The notes: generated from the sequence alone by a model not told the origin. A stretch of 64,000 nucleotides of DNA from Mesorhabditis belari (GCA_958450365.1 CAUEEP010000741.1:3620501-3684500), one strand, 5' to 3'. Shown: positions 19,796-31,752, counted from the stretch's first letter. Numbers and translations are program-made.

Positions 19796-20391
19796 GCACT
19801 TAAAACTTCATTTCTCAACATAAAAACCTGCAATTCAGTGTGCCAGAAAGGTGTTTTAGAGGCCTTAAAGCACAAAGTACACCCCAAATCCTTGCTAGCT
19901 AAAAAAACTCGATCAACTTTTAGGCGTTTATGTGATTTTTGCAATTATTCAATCAAGTGCGAGCAGCTGACTGAAAAAAGGGAAAAAAAGGTTCACAAGA
20001 AATCGCTACATGATGTAAAAAGTGAATGGAAACAAGCGGAAAGCTTCAACACAACAACTGTCCTTTCACGAAACGGTCATTTATCTGAGTTCATGTTCGT
20101 TTGCTTGAGCCAATGCCCCGGGATTCTTTTCCGGAATTTCTGTAGAGACAATCTCTGTTTCCGGGGAGTGTTTAAGTCGTAAATTTGAGTGGAAATTGAT
20201 TTCTAAAGACGAAGATTGGTCTAGGCGGGGAAGATGAAAAGATTTGATAAGGTTTTTCGGAAGGATTTCAGTGATGTGCACAAATTTACTTGCACAAGGA
20301 CAAGAAAAAGTTGAGCTATGTGAAAAGAAAACAGGAAAAGCAAGACATAGGCTTGGTATTTACCATCAAAATTTTCTATTGGCTCGTAGAT
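19796..20391. other. No gene seen
   Basis: A plus-strand frame remains open from the telomeric array to 20182, but it has no recognisable domain and begins in repeat sequence. Confidence 0.4.
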
Positions 20392-20816
20392 AAGGCGGCC
20401 CTCATATATAGGGTGGTCCGCGTATATAAGGCCGTCTGCGTATATAAGGCCGTCCGTGTATATAAGACCGTCCGCGTTTATAACGCGGCCCTCATACATA
20501 AGGCCGTCCGCGTATATAAGGCCGTCCGCGTATCTAAGGCCGTCCGTGTATATAAGACCGTCCGTGTATATAACGCGGCGCTCGTGTATAAGGCCGACCG
20601 CGTATATAAGACCGTCCGCGTATATAAGACCGTCGGCGTATATAACGCGGCCCTCATAGATAAGGCGGTCCGCGTATATAAGACCGTCCGCATATATACG
20701 GCCGTCCGCATATATACGGCGGTCCGCGTATATAAGGCGGCCCTCATACATAAGGCCGTCCGCGTATATAAGGCCGACCGCGTATATAAGGCCGTCCGCG
20801 TATATAAGGCGGCGTA
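20392..20816. repeat. 18-bp minisatellite, locus 1 (GTATATAAGGCCGTCCGC)
   Basis: About 23 units of GTATATAAGGCCGTCCGC and variants. Read on the minus strand this is CTTATATACGCGGACGGC, the same family as at 24185, 45118 and 50450. The 18-base period makes all frames open, so the 190-200 codon open frames are not taken as genes. Confidence 0.9.
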
Positions 20817-21687
20817 TCAAATGATTCAGGGAATCCTAATAGCAATTTTTAACTGATTGATTCACGATGTTCTGGGTGGCTGATATCGAAATTGTGTAAA
20901 AACAAAGAAAGCTCTCTCATAAATATCAGATTTTATGTATTCAGTTTGTGAGTAGATTGCAATTTTGATAAGAACGGAATCGCACTTTTAGCCTGAATCG
21001 ATGTGCATCCAAAATTTTGTCAGCGAATCAGTCAGTCTTCTGATATAAAATTTCAATCTATCCCAACTCACAAGAAAACGCAAATATGAAAACATTTTCA
21101 CATGTTTTCTTCTCAAAAAGATTTCGAGGCTCAAAAAGAAAAGAAAAAAGGAGAGAACGTGAAAGGAAAAAATGCAAAATTTGATCAAGAAGCGTGAATC
21201 TTTTTTGATGAAAAGAAGCGCCTCAACAATGGTCACACACGACGGAGGGAAGGGCCGCAAATGGGAAAAGATTTTTAGAATAGAAATTGAAAGATTTGAA
21301 ATTTTTTTTTGCGAGGTCTATGAGCAACGAAAAGACGAGAAAGATCCACAAATGGGGACGGGCAAATTGCAAATCTCATATTCTGGAATTTGGGGGAAAA
21401 GGAGAGGAAAAGATGCAAGAAAAAAGAGAGCCCAAATCAGTGAGCGAAAGCTGGAAATAGCGCGAGGTTTTGGGAATATATTTTCAACGGTATTTTGCAA
21501 GAGAAAAGCTGTATAAAGAACTATTTACTTGCCATTTTTCTTATTCTTTGTTTAATTAAAAAGTTTGAGTTTTCTTTCTTCAGGGGAAAAAAGTCTTAAA
21601 CTTTTTTAAAGTCTTAAACTTAAACGTCTTCTTAAAAAGTATTACTTTAACAACGATTTTTAAAGTTTTGCGTAACACCTTTATTGG
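20817..21687. other. No gene seen
   Basis: Plus- and minus-strand frames near 20988-21516 are Lys/Arg-rich or hydrophobic low complexity without splice context. Confidence 0.45.
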
Positions 21688-21800
21688 GAAAAAATGACCG
21701 TAATAGCGAAAATTCTTGTAGGAATAAATTAACGTAAAAGCGTCGAGGGCCGGCTTATATACGGCTCCTTTTAAAGATAGATAGCCATGAAGCGATCAAA
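21688..21800. mobile_element. Short relative of the 45-kb satellite element
   Basis: ACCGTAATAGCGAAAATTCTTG, then CGTAAAAGCGTCGAGGGCCG, a single TTATATACG unit, then CCTTTTAAAGATAG match, in order, the left end, unit and right end of the element at 45058-45930. It looks like an unexpanded copy. Confidence 0.55.
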
Positions 21801-21897
21801 ACTAGCAAAAACAGGGTGCGTTTATAATTTGTTGACAGAATGTAGATAGGTAACAAGCTAACAGAAAAGTATCAACTCTTATCTTTGAACTTTTTTA

Positions 21898-22131
21898 ATA
21901 CCGTTTTTTCTCTAATAGTAGTGCACCCTGAGCGTTGCCTAAATTTCTCGCAACCTCGAGAAGCGCTTATCAGAACCTATCGATGTGGGGTCGGAAAATG
22001 TAGCTGACGATGAGATCTAGCGGGGGATTTGAGTGCTGAGCTTCTGTGAAAGCTTGGGAACCGTAAAATAGTTGTCAACTCGGCTCGGCCGGGCGGAGGG
22101 GGAGAGGGCGCTACAATTAGAGAAAATACCT
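21898..22131. mobile_element. MITE with TTTTCTCTAATAGTAGTGC ends
   Basis: The left end TTTTCTCTAATAGTAGTGC matches the inverted right end GCTACAATTAGAGAAAAT. Shared body motifs: TTATCAGAACCTATCGATGT, GATGAGATCTAG and CTCGGCTCGGCC. Further copies are at 22486, 30392, 33143 and 33940. Confidence 0.75.
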
Positions 22132-22164
22132 TATTTTCTCTAATAGTAGAATACTTTATTCTCT

Positions 22165-22485
22165 CTAATAGTAGTTTTTCAAGAAATTTTCGAAGTGGCC
22201 TCCATCCGCTTTGATACAGGCTTCAATTCGCTTCTTTACAGAATCGACGGTGCAGCGGGGATAATTTGCATCTAAGTCTTTCCAGATTTTGATCAATTCT
22301 CGACGTAAATCATGCAAATTGTTGATTTTCCTATTTCTCAATTGTTCTTCCATAAAACGCCAAACCGAAAAGTCTAACAGATTGAGATCCGGGCTGTTTG
22401 CAGGCCATTGATCCTTCGTCAAAAAAGAGCCAATTTTGGTTTCGAGAAACGAATTGTTGTTTTGGCTCTGTGAGCCGGCGCCCAA
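22165..22485 (-). pseudogene. Tc1/mariner transposase C-terminal fragment
   Basis: Minus-strand open frame with LTKDQWPANSPDLNLLDFSV, the SPDLNxxDFxVW block of Tc1/mariner transposases around the third catalytic acid region, then WRFMEEQLRNRK and a C-terminal IEACIKADGGHFENFL. The N-terminal DNA-binding region and first two acids are absent, and it is wedged between two MITE copies. A close copy in the opposite direction is at 33384-33670. Confidence 0.88.
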
Positions 22486-22709
22486 TATTCTCTCGTATAG
22501 TAGTGTACCCTGAAGCGTTGCCTAAATTCCTCGAAATCTCGAGAACCGCTTATCAGAACCTATCGATGTGGGGTCGGAAAATGTAGCTGACGATGAGATC
22601 TAGTGGGGGATTAAAGTGTTGAGCTTCTGTGAAAGCTTGGGAACTGTTAAATAGTCACCAACTCGGCTCGGCCAGGTGCACTACGATTAGAGAAAAGACG
22701 GTAAATCCA
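22486..22709. mobile_element. MITE, second copy beside transposase fragment
   Basis: ATTCTCTCGTATAGTAGTGT on the left and CACTACGATTAGAGAAAAGA on the right, with the same body as 21898-22131. Together with the transposase fragment it appears to be one internally deleted element. Confidence 0.75.
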
Positions 22710-23092
22710 AACTAGTAGAGTGAAAACAAAAAGCAACTTTTGCAATTGAAATGAACATTAAAACAAAATCAAATAACAATGGAACAAATAACAATCTAAT
22801 TACTTTACAATAAGTTATGAAGCGGATAATTCTAATAAAGCCATCATTAAAGTTATTGAGATTTTGCAAGCAATGCTTAGTTACGATTTAAAGAAAAAAA
22901 AACAAAAGAAAGAGAACAAAATGTTTGAAGAGGGAAGTGAGTGAGGGAATTATTCATCCCTGTGCAACAACGCGTCACTGAAAGCAAGAGAAAAAGAAAA
23001 ATTTTGAATGAAAGTTTTGTGAAAAGCGTTGATAATTGTTTATATAAATCTCAATAGGTTAATGAGAAAAAATCTTTTAAAAAGTTCGATAA
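22710..23092. other. No gene seen
   Basis: AT-rich unique-looking sequence without coding signal. Confidence 0.5.
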
Positions 23093-23397
23093 AGAGGCTA
23101 CAGAAGCTACAAAAGAAGCTACAAAAGAAGCTACAGAAGCTACAGAAGAAGCTACAGAAAGCTACAAAAGAAGCTACAGAAGCTACAGAAGCTACAGAAG
23201 CTGCAAAAGAAGCTACAGAAGCTACAAAAGGAGCTACAGGAGCTATAAAAGAAGCTACAGAAGCTACAAAAGAAGCTACAGAAGCTACAGAAGCTACAAA
23301 AGGAGCTACAGAAGCTACAGAAGCTGCAAAAGAAGCTACAGAAGCTACAAAAGGAGCTACAGGAGCTACAGAAGCTACAGAAGCTACAGAAGAGGCT
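23093..23397. repeat. Minisatellite GAAGCTACA, 9-bp based
   Basis: Units GAAGCTACA, AAAGGAGCTACA and AAAGAAGCTACA over about 300 bases. The ORF reading EATEATKGATEATE is repeat, not a gene. Confidence 0.9.
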
Positions 23398-24184
23398 AAA
23401 GAAAAGTTTCAAAAAGGTATAGGAGATTTGTGAAAATGCTTGAAAATGAGAACTTTTTTCTTTTTTCAAACCCTGGCCTCCTTTTTTGAGGTCGCGTCCT
23501 TTGGGGTTACTTTTGTTTAAACACACTCACTCTGGCACACTCAAAGGGTAGATTAGAACTAGAAAGAGAAAGAGCACTAAAGAGAAAGAGCACTAGAAAG
23601 AGCACAAAGTAACAGTAAAAGTAAGCTAAAATAACATCAAGAAAAATGACTAAATCAGAATTGAATCCAATAAAAAAACCCCAATTGTTAAGCAGTTAAA
23701 TAAAGATTTTCTGAAAAAATTGCAAGAATAAATAAAGGCAATATTCATATCGGAAAACGGGCAACGATGGATTTGATTTCAAAAAAATTCAAAAGACTTT
23801 TCCTTGGCCTAGCTTTTTTTTTTTTGCTTTTCGGCCGCCAAAGCGTAAATCCAAGATGGAGAAAGAAGCAAAAAAAGACGAAGAAAAGACGAAGAAAAGG
23901 TGAGTCTTTCGGCAGAAAAAGAAGAAAATGAGAAGGGGGGCTCTTGCCGGATCGGCTTTCATCGCGCGCACCCCCCACCCCGTCTTTTGCCAGACACGAG
24001 GAATTCCCTTGCTCTCCCCCCCACCGCGAATTCTCTCTTACAACTTCTCATCTACCTCTTTCTTGCAAATTGTTTAGTCTCCAATCGAACAGATCTTGCT
24101 TTTTCTTTCAACAAAGTTCAAAGTTCAAAGTGTCAAATGGGTTCAAAGTGGAATACCTCTTTTAGTCCTGCATATCTTTCAAGA
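23398..24184. other. No gene seen; pyrimidine-rich stretch
   Basis: Contains a GC-richer stretch at 23935-24060 with poly-C runs. No exon borders or family match. Confidence 0.4.
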
Positions 24185-24412
24185 CTATATACAAGTGCCG
24201 CCTTATATACAAGCGTCGGCTTATATACAAGCGCTGGCTTATATACGAGCGCTGGCTTATCTACGAGTGCCGGCTTATATACGAGCGCTGGCTTATCTAC
24301 GAGTGCCGGCTTATATACGAGCACCGGTTTATATACGAGCATCGCCTTATATACGAGCATCGCCTTATCTACGAGCATCGCCTTATCTACCAGCGTCGCC
24401 TTATCTACGCCT
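24185..24412. repeat. 18-bp minisatellite, locus 2 (CTTATATACGAGCGCTGG)
   Basis: About twelve units of CTTATATACGAGCGCTGG and variants, in the opposite orientation to locus 1 and the same orientation as loci at 45 and 50 kb. Confidence 0.9.
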
Positions 24413-25209
24413 TATATCAGTTTATCTACTATTTCTTTACTTTAATTCATTAATACGTAGCTTGAATAATTCTACTAGTGCGCTATCTCTTGGCATCTTG
24501 ATATCAACTTTTCATAAACGAGAACAAACAAGTAAAGTGATTTAAATATATGAAAAACTACCAGAGTGCTTAAAAACTACCAGAAGACTTTCCAGAAAAT
24601 CTTTCCCTTTCTTCTCATACTTCCGTTGAAAACAAACTCACCAATTAACAAACTCACCAATTAACCTATAGTTTCCACTAAATAATGAGTGTTTATTGTT
24701 CAATTTCCCATCTTTTTAAGCCAATTTTGGTCCTATTTCCCATCCTTTTTAAGTCGAATTCGGTTCACTTCCAAATTCGGTTCAGTTCCTAGCAAATTCG
24801 AGAGTGAAAACAAGTGTTTTCGGAGAAAATCGATAAAAAACCTCTACGAAGAGATTGGCTGAATTAATTTCTCTGAAAATTTGACTATTTACCAAACTTT
24901 TTATGCTCTATCTATTATCTATTGACACCAAAATAGGTTTCCTTAGCTAAAATGTCTATAACGCATCATCGAGCCGTCGAAACTGCATCATCGTCGCCCT
25001 TTTTTGACTACCTGACTTCACGCTACCAAAAAAAAAAAGCCAGACATAAGCCAAAGATGGGAATAGAGTCATTTTAAAACGAATGGGTCATTTTAAACTC
25101 GTGTTAACGTTTGTTTTTCGTCGCTGAATGTCGCTTGAAGAATAATAGGCCTTTCTGATGAAAAAAAACCGTAGTTCAATTGATTTTAAACAAAATTATG
25201 AAAAGAAAC
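24413..25209. other. No gene seen
   Basis: AT-rich. Small direct repeat ACAAACTCACCAATTAAC near 24635-24665. Confidence 0.5.
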
Positions 25210-25732
25210 GAAAAGATTTTCTGGAAAACCGGGAATGGGACAAATGCGACCTTTTCTTGCGCACCCGGACATTTGCGTACCTTTTTTTCCGCATTTAGCC
25301 CATTAGCGCACCTTTTTTCGCGTTTTAAAAAAGCTCTAAAAGCTAATATTAACCAATTTCTATTCCAAAAGCTGTTTTTCTAGGTAATTTTAGGGCGTAG
25401 AATCGAAATTTTGACATATCAGAGCTTGTGGAAGCGAACGGACAGAGTTATACAAAGAGAAAAATCAAGAGTTTTCCGTAATTTGATCTAGCCGTCTTTC
25501 AAATTGGTTCCACAAGCTCTGTTATGTCAAAATTTGAATTCGACACCCTCAAATTACCTAGAATACCTAGAAAAACAACTTTTGGAATAGAAATTGGTTA
25601 ATATTAGCTTTTAGAGCTTTTTTAAAACGCAAAAAAAGGTGCGCTAATGGGCTAAGTGCGGAAAAAAAGGTGCGCAAATGTCCGGGTGCGCAAGAAAAGG
25701 TCGCATTTGTCCCACTCTCGGAAAACCTAATA
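25210..25732. mobile_element. Large palindromic element, GGGACAAATGCGACC ends
   Basis: Arms of about 215 bp (25214-25435 and 25505-25728) are inverted copies. Each carries GGGACAAATGCGACCTTTTC, GCGCACCCGGACATTTGCG and TAATATTAACCAATTTCTA. The loop is about 70 bp. The arms give mirrored open frames of the same low-complexity peptide. A non-autonomous foldback DNA element is the best description. Confidence 0.85.
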
Positions 25733-26476
25733 ATTAAATCGATAACAATATAGTTTTCGTTTAAAACAAGCAAATAAAAAAGCCCAGTTTCACGAGGTTT
25801 CAATAATTTTTGCAAATATTGACGCATGCTTATCAGTCGGCTTTTCCGATCGGCATGGCGTTATTGCCTGTTTATTGTACGAGGGGAAAGGGGTGGTCAA
25901 TATTGGAATATTGAACAAAGATGGGAATAGAGGAATGGGAAAAGTCAAAGGCAAAGAATGGGCAGAATATAAGTCCGGGAATGGAGAATGAGTTGGAAAT
26001 AGCAAAACAAATCATAAAGTAGCATCCAGGCTTGTTTCCAGATTTCTGCAGCACATTGAAAAGTCACAAGGCAGAAATGGATGTACTTTGTGGATGATGG
26101 ATTTACTTTGTGCGTATAGAAACATATACTTTCTTAATATCAGTACATTCTTATACTTAGTCTTCTTATACTTATCAGCTTCTTATGCTCTTCTTCATCA
26201 GCTCTTCCTTATCAGCTCTTCCTTATCAGCTCTTCCTTACTCAGCTCTTCCTTATCGGCTCTTCCTTATCAGCTCTTCTTACTACTTCTACTTACTAAAT
26301 TCCTTCTTATTTATCAAAGGGATACGTAAAAATGGTTTTCTTTGAAGAATTTTGAAGAACAAATGGATTTTACTGCAGAATTTTAAAAAGGTAGCAATAG
26401 TGGAATTATAGTTTTATTTCCTAACATCAGATTTTCATCATCTTCTAGAAAAACATGAACAAGTAAACTTAAAAGA
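25733..26476. repeat. Unique AT-rich stretch with TTATCAGCTCTTCC array
   Basis: Mostly without features. About six copies of a 15-base unit CTTATCAGCTCTTCC lie at 26190-26280. Confidence 0.6.
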
Positions 26477-26622
26477 AGCTGGAAAGCAAATCAAAAGCAA
26501 AGCAAATCAAAAGCAAAGCAAATCAAGATCAAAGCAAATCAAGATCAAAGCAAATCAAGATCAAAGCAAATCAAGATCAAAGCAAATCAGAAACAAAGCA
26601 AATCAGAAACAAAGCAAATCAA
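26477..26622. repeat. Tandem AAGCAAATCAAGATC
   Basis: About nine copies of a 15-base unit GCAAATCAAGATCAA or GCAAATCAGAAACAA. Confidence 0.85.
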
Positions 26623-26716
26623 AGTTTTTGAAAAAACAAGAAAATTTTGCGACAAAGTCATCCAGGTACACATCGACAAAGTCATCCAGGTAGCTCCCCT
26701 TTCGATCACGTTTTTT

Positions 26717-26796
26717 CTCCAGCCTTTCCTCCAACCTTTCCTCCAGCCTTTCCTCCAGCCTTTCCTCCAACCTTTCCTCCAACCTTTCCTCCAATT
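26717..26796. repeat. Tandem TTTCCTCCAGCC, 12-bp unit
   Basis: Seven copies with CAGCC/CAACC variation. Confidence 0.85.
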
Positions 26797-27442
26797 CTCA
26801 TCCCATTTTTTTTGAGTGTGGATACACGCTGGGATTTACCTCGTATCAATGCCTGTGCAAACACACTCAAATGCCTCATCCCCCAATTTTCTTCAATCAT
26901 TCGATTCCCGGGGATTTTGAGTCGACACTTGCACAAAAAAAGAAGTTTGCGAATCGGTAAAAAAAAGAGAGTTTCTTCGGGGAAAGTTCTGTTTCAGATT
27001 TTTGGAGAGATGGAGAAGATTTTGAAAGATTTCAAAGAGAAACTGTTCTTTATTTTTGGCTGAATATCTTAAAACGGGTAGGTAGTGTTGCGCAGATTAT
27101 GATGAGCAATCGAGAGCAATCGAGAAACAATAAATTTGAGTGTTTGAACAGTAAAACAGTAAATTTGAGTGTTTCTTTTTGTTGCAAACTCTAATTGAAT
27201 CAAAATTTTGAACACTTTGCTATTAAATCAATCAATTTGTATATAAAACACTTGAAAGATGACTTCATTTGGCCTTGACAATCTGGCCTAGTTGGCAAAA
27301 GCATTCAGTCAAAAAAAACGTAAAATTAGAAATGGTCAACTGGTTTTTAAGCTGGTTTTTAAAGAAGAAATCATAAATTTCGAGACTAAAATTGTTTTAG
27401 ATCAATAATAAGCGTTTTTTCTGGTTTATTTTGGATCAATTA
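26797..27442. other. No gene seen
   Basis: No supported exon. The open frame to 27063 begins in the preceding array. Confidence 0.5.
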
Positions 27443-27486
27443 CACTTATTACACTTAATTTACTTGTAAGTTAAGTGTAATAAGTG
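27443..27486. other. Perfect short hairpin
   Basis: CACTTATTACACTTAA and its exact reverse complement are separated by 12 bases, directly before a satellite array. Confidence 0.7.
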
Positions 27487-27498
27487 TTAGTTGTACGA

Positions 27499-27733
27499 TG
27501 TTTACTTGTACTTGTGCTTGTACTTGTGCTTGTACTTGTGCTTGTGTTTGAACTTGTACTTGTGCTTGTACTTGTGCTTGTGCTTGTACTTGTGCTTGTA
27601 CTTGTGCTTGTACTTGTGCTTGTACTTGTGCTTGTACTTGTGCTTGTGCTTGTACTTGTGCTTGTACTTGTGCTTGTACTTGTGCTTGTGCTTGTACTTG
27701 TACTTGTACTTGTGCTTGTACTTATTACTTGTA
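27499..27733. repeat. Minisatellite TACTTGTGCTTG, 12-bp unit
   Basis: About nineteen units of TACTTGTGCTTG with a few 6-base slips. The LVLVLV frame is translated repeat. Confidence 0.93.
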
Positions 27734-28339
27734 AGTTTAGATATAAAACAACAAAGCTTTTAGTGAATAACGTGTGAAATAATAGAAATTACTGAAAAAG
27801 GATGAAAAATAGGGAAACTCGAGAAAAAGTCGTGAATTTCGGCGTTCAAAAAGCAAATTTGAGCGCTCAAAAAGCCAAAACCAAGTACAAAAGCCAAAAC
27901 CAAGTACAAAAACATTGACAGTTCAGGAAAAAGTTCAGGAAAAAAAAAACTGAACCCTGAAAAGACGCAATCGTTAGCAAGAGTTGGCAAATATTTGAGA
28001 GAAGTCTTGACATGGAAAAGGATGAAATAGAAGTGGAGAAAAGCTGCCCCCTTTCACCCTTTACCCCATCTCTTAGATCAGCGAAAACTTTTTGCGCATG
28101 CAAATCTCATTTTCCCCACCCGTGCTTAGCGCTTTTTTTTGGGGGGGTTTCCTCATTTTTGAGATTCGATTTTATGGTGAAATTTGTTGACTAAAAGATT
28201 GACGATGACAAAAATATGACAAATATGACAAATATGACAAAAATATGACAATATGACACGATGACAAAAATACTGAAGATAGCATTAACTTTGATATGAT
28301 TTTGAAAAGAACACTTCGGGCTTTCAAATGATACGTATT
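27734..28339. other. No gene seen
   Basis: Includes a short array of AAATATGACA at 28205-28262. No coding signal. Confidence 0.5.
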
Positions 28340-29180
28340 GCAAAAGAGCATAATAGCGCAAGGATTTAAATTAGATGATTTTGAGGCAAGGATTTAAACT
28401 AGACGATCTAGACGCATGGATTTAAATTAGACGATTGCGAGGCAAGGATTTAAATTAGACGATTTCGAGGCAAGGTTTTAAACTAGACGATCTAGACGCA
28501 TGGTTTTAAATTAGATGATTTAGATGCATGGATTTAAACTAGCTGATTTCGAGGCAAGGTTTTAAACTAGACGATCTAGATGCATGGATTTAAATTAGAC
28601 GATTGCGAGGCAAGGATTTAAATTAGACAATTTCGAGGCAAGGATTTAAATTAGACGATTGCGAGGCAAGGATTTAAATTAGACGATTTCGAGGCAAGGA
28701 TTTAAACTAGACGATCTAGATGCATGGATTTAAATTAGACGATTTCTAGACATGGATTTAAATTAGACGATCTAGACGCATGGATTTAAATTAGATGATT
28801 TAGATGCATGGATTTAAACTAGCTGATTTCGAGGCAAGGTTTTAAACTAGACGATCTAGACGCATGGATTTAAATTAGACGATTTCGAGGCATAGATTTA
28901 AATTAGACGATCTAGATGCATAGATTTAAATTAGATTTCGAGGCATGGATTTAAATTAAACGATTTAGACGGATGGATTACGAAAAGCAAAAAGCAAGCC
29001 TCTTCTACTGGGACGCTTTGCCAGATTGCGAGCGATTACCCGGCCGCACAAAGAGCATCTCGCCATTTGCAAAGATTTCTCTTTCCTTTGTTTATGAAGA
29101 AGATATTGAGCTTAAATTTGTCCCCCGGGCTTTTCAGGATCAAAAATCGTTTGGCGCTTTTCATTTTATATAAGGTTACC
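28340..29180. repeat. Satellite array in dispersed repeat family of 9 kb
   Basis: About 20 copies of a roughly 31-base unit GATTTAAATTAGACGATTTC plus GAGGCAAG or TAGATGCATG occupy 28340-28975. A tail (28985-29180) then matches 9340-9525 (GCGAGCGATTAC, CGGCCGCACAAAGA, GAAGATATTGAGCTTA). Confidence 0.85.
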
Positions 29181-30109
29181 AAATGAAAATTGAGTTTAAA
29201 AATTGAGTTCGGGTTGAAAAACCCGAACACGGAATTTGGAAGGGTCTTCGAACTCCGAGATTCCTATCTGAAAGGTCAACTTTGACACTAATTTTCTCTA
29301 TGTTTTTATCGGTAAGTCTACAAAACAAATTCTACTTTTCTCTAGCCAAATTTGATCAGGATTCTTTTAAAACCAACCATAAGTTGATTCAACTTCTCTA
29401 CCTTGAGTTATAGATCGTTAAGTTGATCTACTCTTCCGATAGGTAGTTCAACTTTGACAGATCTGAACTGGAATTACTAAAGGAAACGCTTTGCAATTGG
29501 ATGTTTAAAGTAAAAAAAGGAGAAGACGAAGACCCACTGGGGAATGCATGCCTTCAAGTGGCCTTGTTATCACACAAATGGGCAGAGTTGAGAAGAAAAG
29601 GGTGGGGGATAGAGCTGCGAGAGAACGCGTTCACGAAAATTCTACTCTCATCACTCCACACACTTTGTACAAAGACGGAAATCGAAAAACTGTTTGATAT
29701 TTAAATGTTTTGTTGATATTTAAACATTTATTTGATATTTAATCCTCTAAATTTTCTTTTTTCACTCAGTTTTAGTCAGAAAAACCTATTCATTGGTTGA
29801 TGAAAACACAGATAAAGTAGGTGAAAGCTTTGAAATTGTGTAAATTTGGATTACAGAAGTTTTCAAAAGAGAAAAGTAGATGAGAATTGCACAAGTAAAG
29901 GCCAAAGTCCTTTTCTTATTAGTTTCCAAGTACAAAATACTTCAAAATACTCATAAAAGTATAAGTTTATCATAGGTTTATCATAGACTTGACTATAGAT
30001 ATGCGATTAATCATGGAGTAATGCATAAAGCTACCCTGGTGGCAATGGGATACGGCGATAAGATACCCGGCAATGGGATGTTCTGACCCAGCAATGGAAT
30101 GTTCGTGTA
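29181..30109. other. No gene called
   Basis: A plus-strand frame (29501-29704, with AELRRKGWGIELREN) is somewhat protein-like but has no splice context or family. Confidence 0.4.
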
Positions 30110-30200
30110 GCTCATTTGTAAAGGGTTTGCCCGATAAGCGAGAGGTTCGGTAAGCGACAAGCAAGAGGTTCGGTTCGAAACCCGGCGCCGACCATTCCCA
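30110..30200 (+). repeat. tRNA-derived repeat
   Basis: TAGCTCATTTGTAAAGGG (A-box-like) and GGTTCGAAACCCGGCG (B-box) lie about 70 bases apart, with an internal duplicate of GCGAGAGGTTCGG. It does not fold as a normal tRNA. Confidence 0.5.
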
Positions 30201-30391
30201 GCCGCAACCCATACCCAGCGTACCCAACGATGACCCAACCCAGCGTGTCCAACTATGACCCTTAGCGTGGTGTTAAAATGAATTTTAGAACACCTTTTAG
30301 ATGAGAAATAAAAACAAAAAAAAACAGAAGCAGCAATGAGTACAAAATAGTGAGTGAAAGAAAAAAAAGCAAACAATGAGTGAAAAATATC

Positions 30392-30626
30392 GTATTCTCT
30401 CTAATAGTAGTGCCCTCTCCCCCTCCGCCCGGTCGAGCCGAGTTGGTGACTATTTAACAGTTCCCAAGCTTTCGCAGAAGCTCAACACTCTAATCCCCCA
30501 CTAGATCTCATCGTCAGCTACATTTTCCGACCCCACATCGATAGGTTCTGATAAGCGGTTCGCGAGATTTCGAGAAATTTAGGCAACACTTCGCTTCACT
30601 ACTATTGGAGAGAATAAGGTAGATTA
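30392..30626. mobile_element. MITE, TTCTCTAATAGTAGTGC family
   Basis: Left ATTCTCTCTAATAGTAGTGC and right CACTACTATTGGAGAGAAT are inverted. The body is as in 21898-22131, in opposite orientation. Confidence 0.75.
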
Positions 30627-30807
30627 GAAGTTATAGTGTATTGTTGAAAAACAATAACTGTATTAACAAAAGCTCATTTATTGACCTTCTGTCTTTCTTT
30701 AGATAATAATTATGCTTCAAAATATTCTTTAGACTTTCTATAATAAATAATAGTTAGGTTATGGAAAAAGTAAAGCTAAAGTAGTGCCTAGCAATTAGTT
30801 AACAGTA
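30627..30807. other. No feature
   Basis: AT-rich sequence between a MITE and a hexamer array. Confidence 0.5.
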
Positions 30808-30893
30808 GCTACAGCTACAGCTACAGCTACAGCTACAGCTACAGCTACAGCTACAGCTACAGCTACATCTACAGCTACAGCTACAGCTACAGC
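30808..30893. repeat. Microsatellite (ACAGCT)n
   Basis: About fourteen hexamers ACAGCT, nearly uninterrupted. Confidence 0.95.
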
Positions 30894-31752
30894 CAATTAG
30901 CTACAGAAAAGCACGAGCTTTAAATCAAATCGAATCATAGACGAAAGATTAAAATATTCAATTAGTCATGGCCCTTATCGGGTGCATATAGATGTGGGAT
31001 CCGATGTGAGAAAGGGTTGAAGAGAAGAAGTCATTGGGGGATTTGCGAGCGATGGGGTTACGGCCCTCATTGGCCCCATTATGAGGCGTTATCTCGGCCG
31101 AATTCTCCCCTTCACCCCAAACATATGAAGGACTCGGCCACTATCTTGAGCCTCTTCTCCGCCCGCGAAGAGGCGAAAGACGCCTATTCAGCTCCATAAG
31201 TATCGCGGGAACGTGGCATCCCCTCTTTCCTTACTGGGCACTCCTACTGGCTCCTACTCCTACTCTTACTGGCTCTCTCGGCACTCCTACTGGCTCCTAC
31301 TCCTACTCTTACTGGCTCTCTCAGCTCTCTTACTGGCTCTCTACCCCATCTCTCGTTCTTTTTATCACATAAACACATAGTTTTTCTTACTTCAGAAAAT
31401 CAAGAACTGGATTTGATTAAAGAATTTTGCAACTTCGGTCGGCTGGGAGCTACTTCTAATCGCCTTTTCAGATTCAAACCTAATTTTGACACTTTGAGAC
31501 TCTGTCCTTCATCCAAAAGCTCCTAAAATAGACTGTTTTCTGAAGATTTTCATTCCGGATCCAGATCTATTATATAGAAAAAAAGATCTACTCTTTTATA
31601 TATAGTAGATCAGCATCAGCATCTATCTGTAAGGGCTTTTTCTTAGTGTCTTAGCCGTTTTTAGACCAAAAAGACTAAAAATTTTTTTTTAAAGTCTTAA
31701 AATATAATAGAATATAATAAAAAAAACAAAATATAATATAAAATATTGTGCC
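30894..31752. other. No gene called; GC-richer ORF and CTCCTACT repeats
   Basis: 31017-31199 is GC-richer than its surroundings and open (ends SAREEAKDAYSAP), but no family or splice sites are seen. CTACTGGCTCCTACTCCTAC-type repeats follow at 31230-31345. Confidence 0.35.

Noticed and set aside
20221..20856. Open frames of about 190-200 codons on both strands
   Set aside because: The 18-bp period of the minisatellite keeps all frames open; flanks are non-coding.
23029..23526. EATEATKGATEATE ORF and Cys/Ser/Phe mirror
   Set aside because: Translated GAAGCTACA array; looks like a coiled coil only through periodicity.
27484..27777. LVLVLV 97-codon ORF resembling a membrane protein
   Set aside because: Translated TACTTGTGCTTG array.
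29501..29704. 67-codon ORF with protein-like composition
   Set aside because: No exon borders or family; frame length is within chance.
31017..31199. GC-richer 60-codon plus-strand ORF
   Set aside because: No splice sites, no domain, no neighbour exons; kept only as a note.
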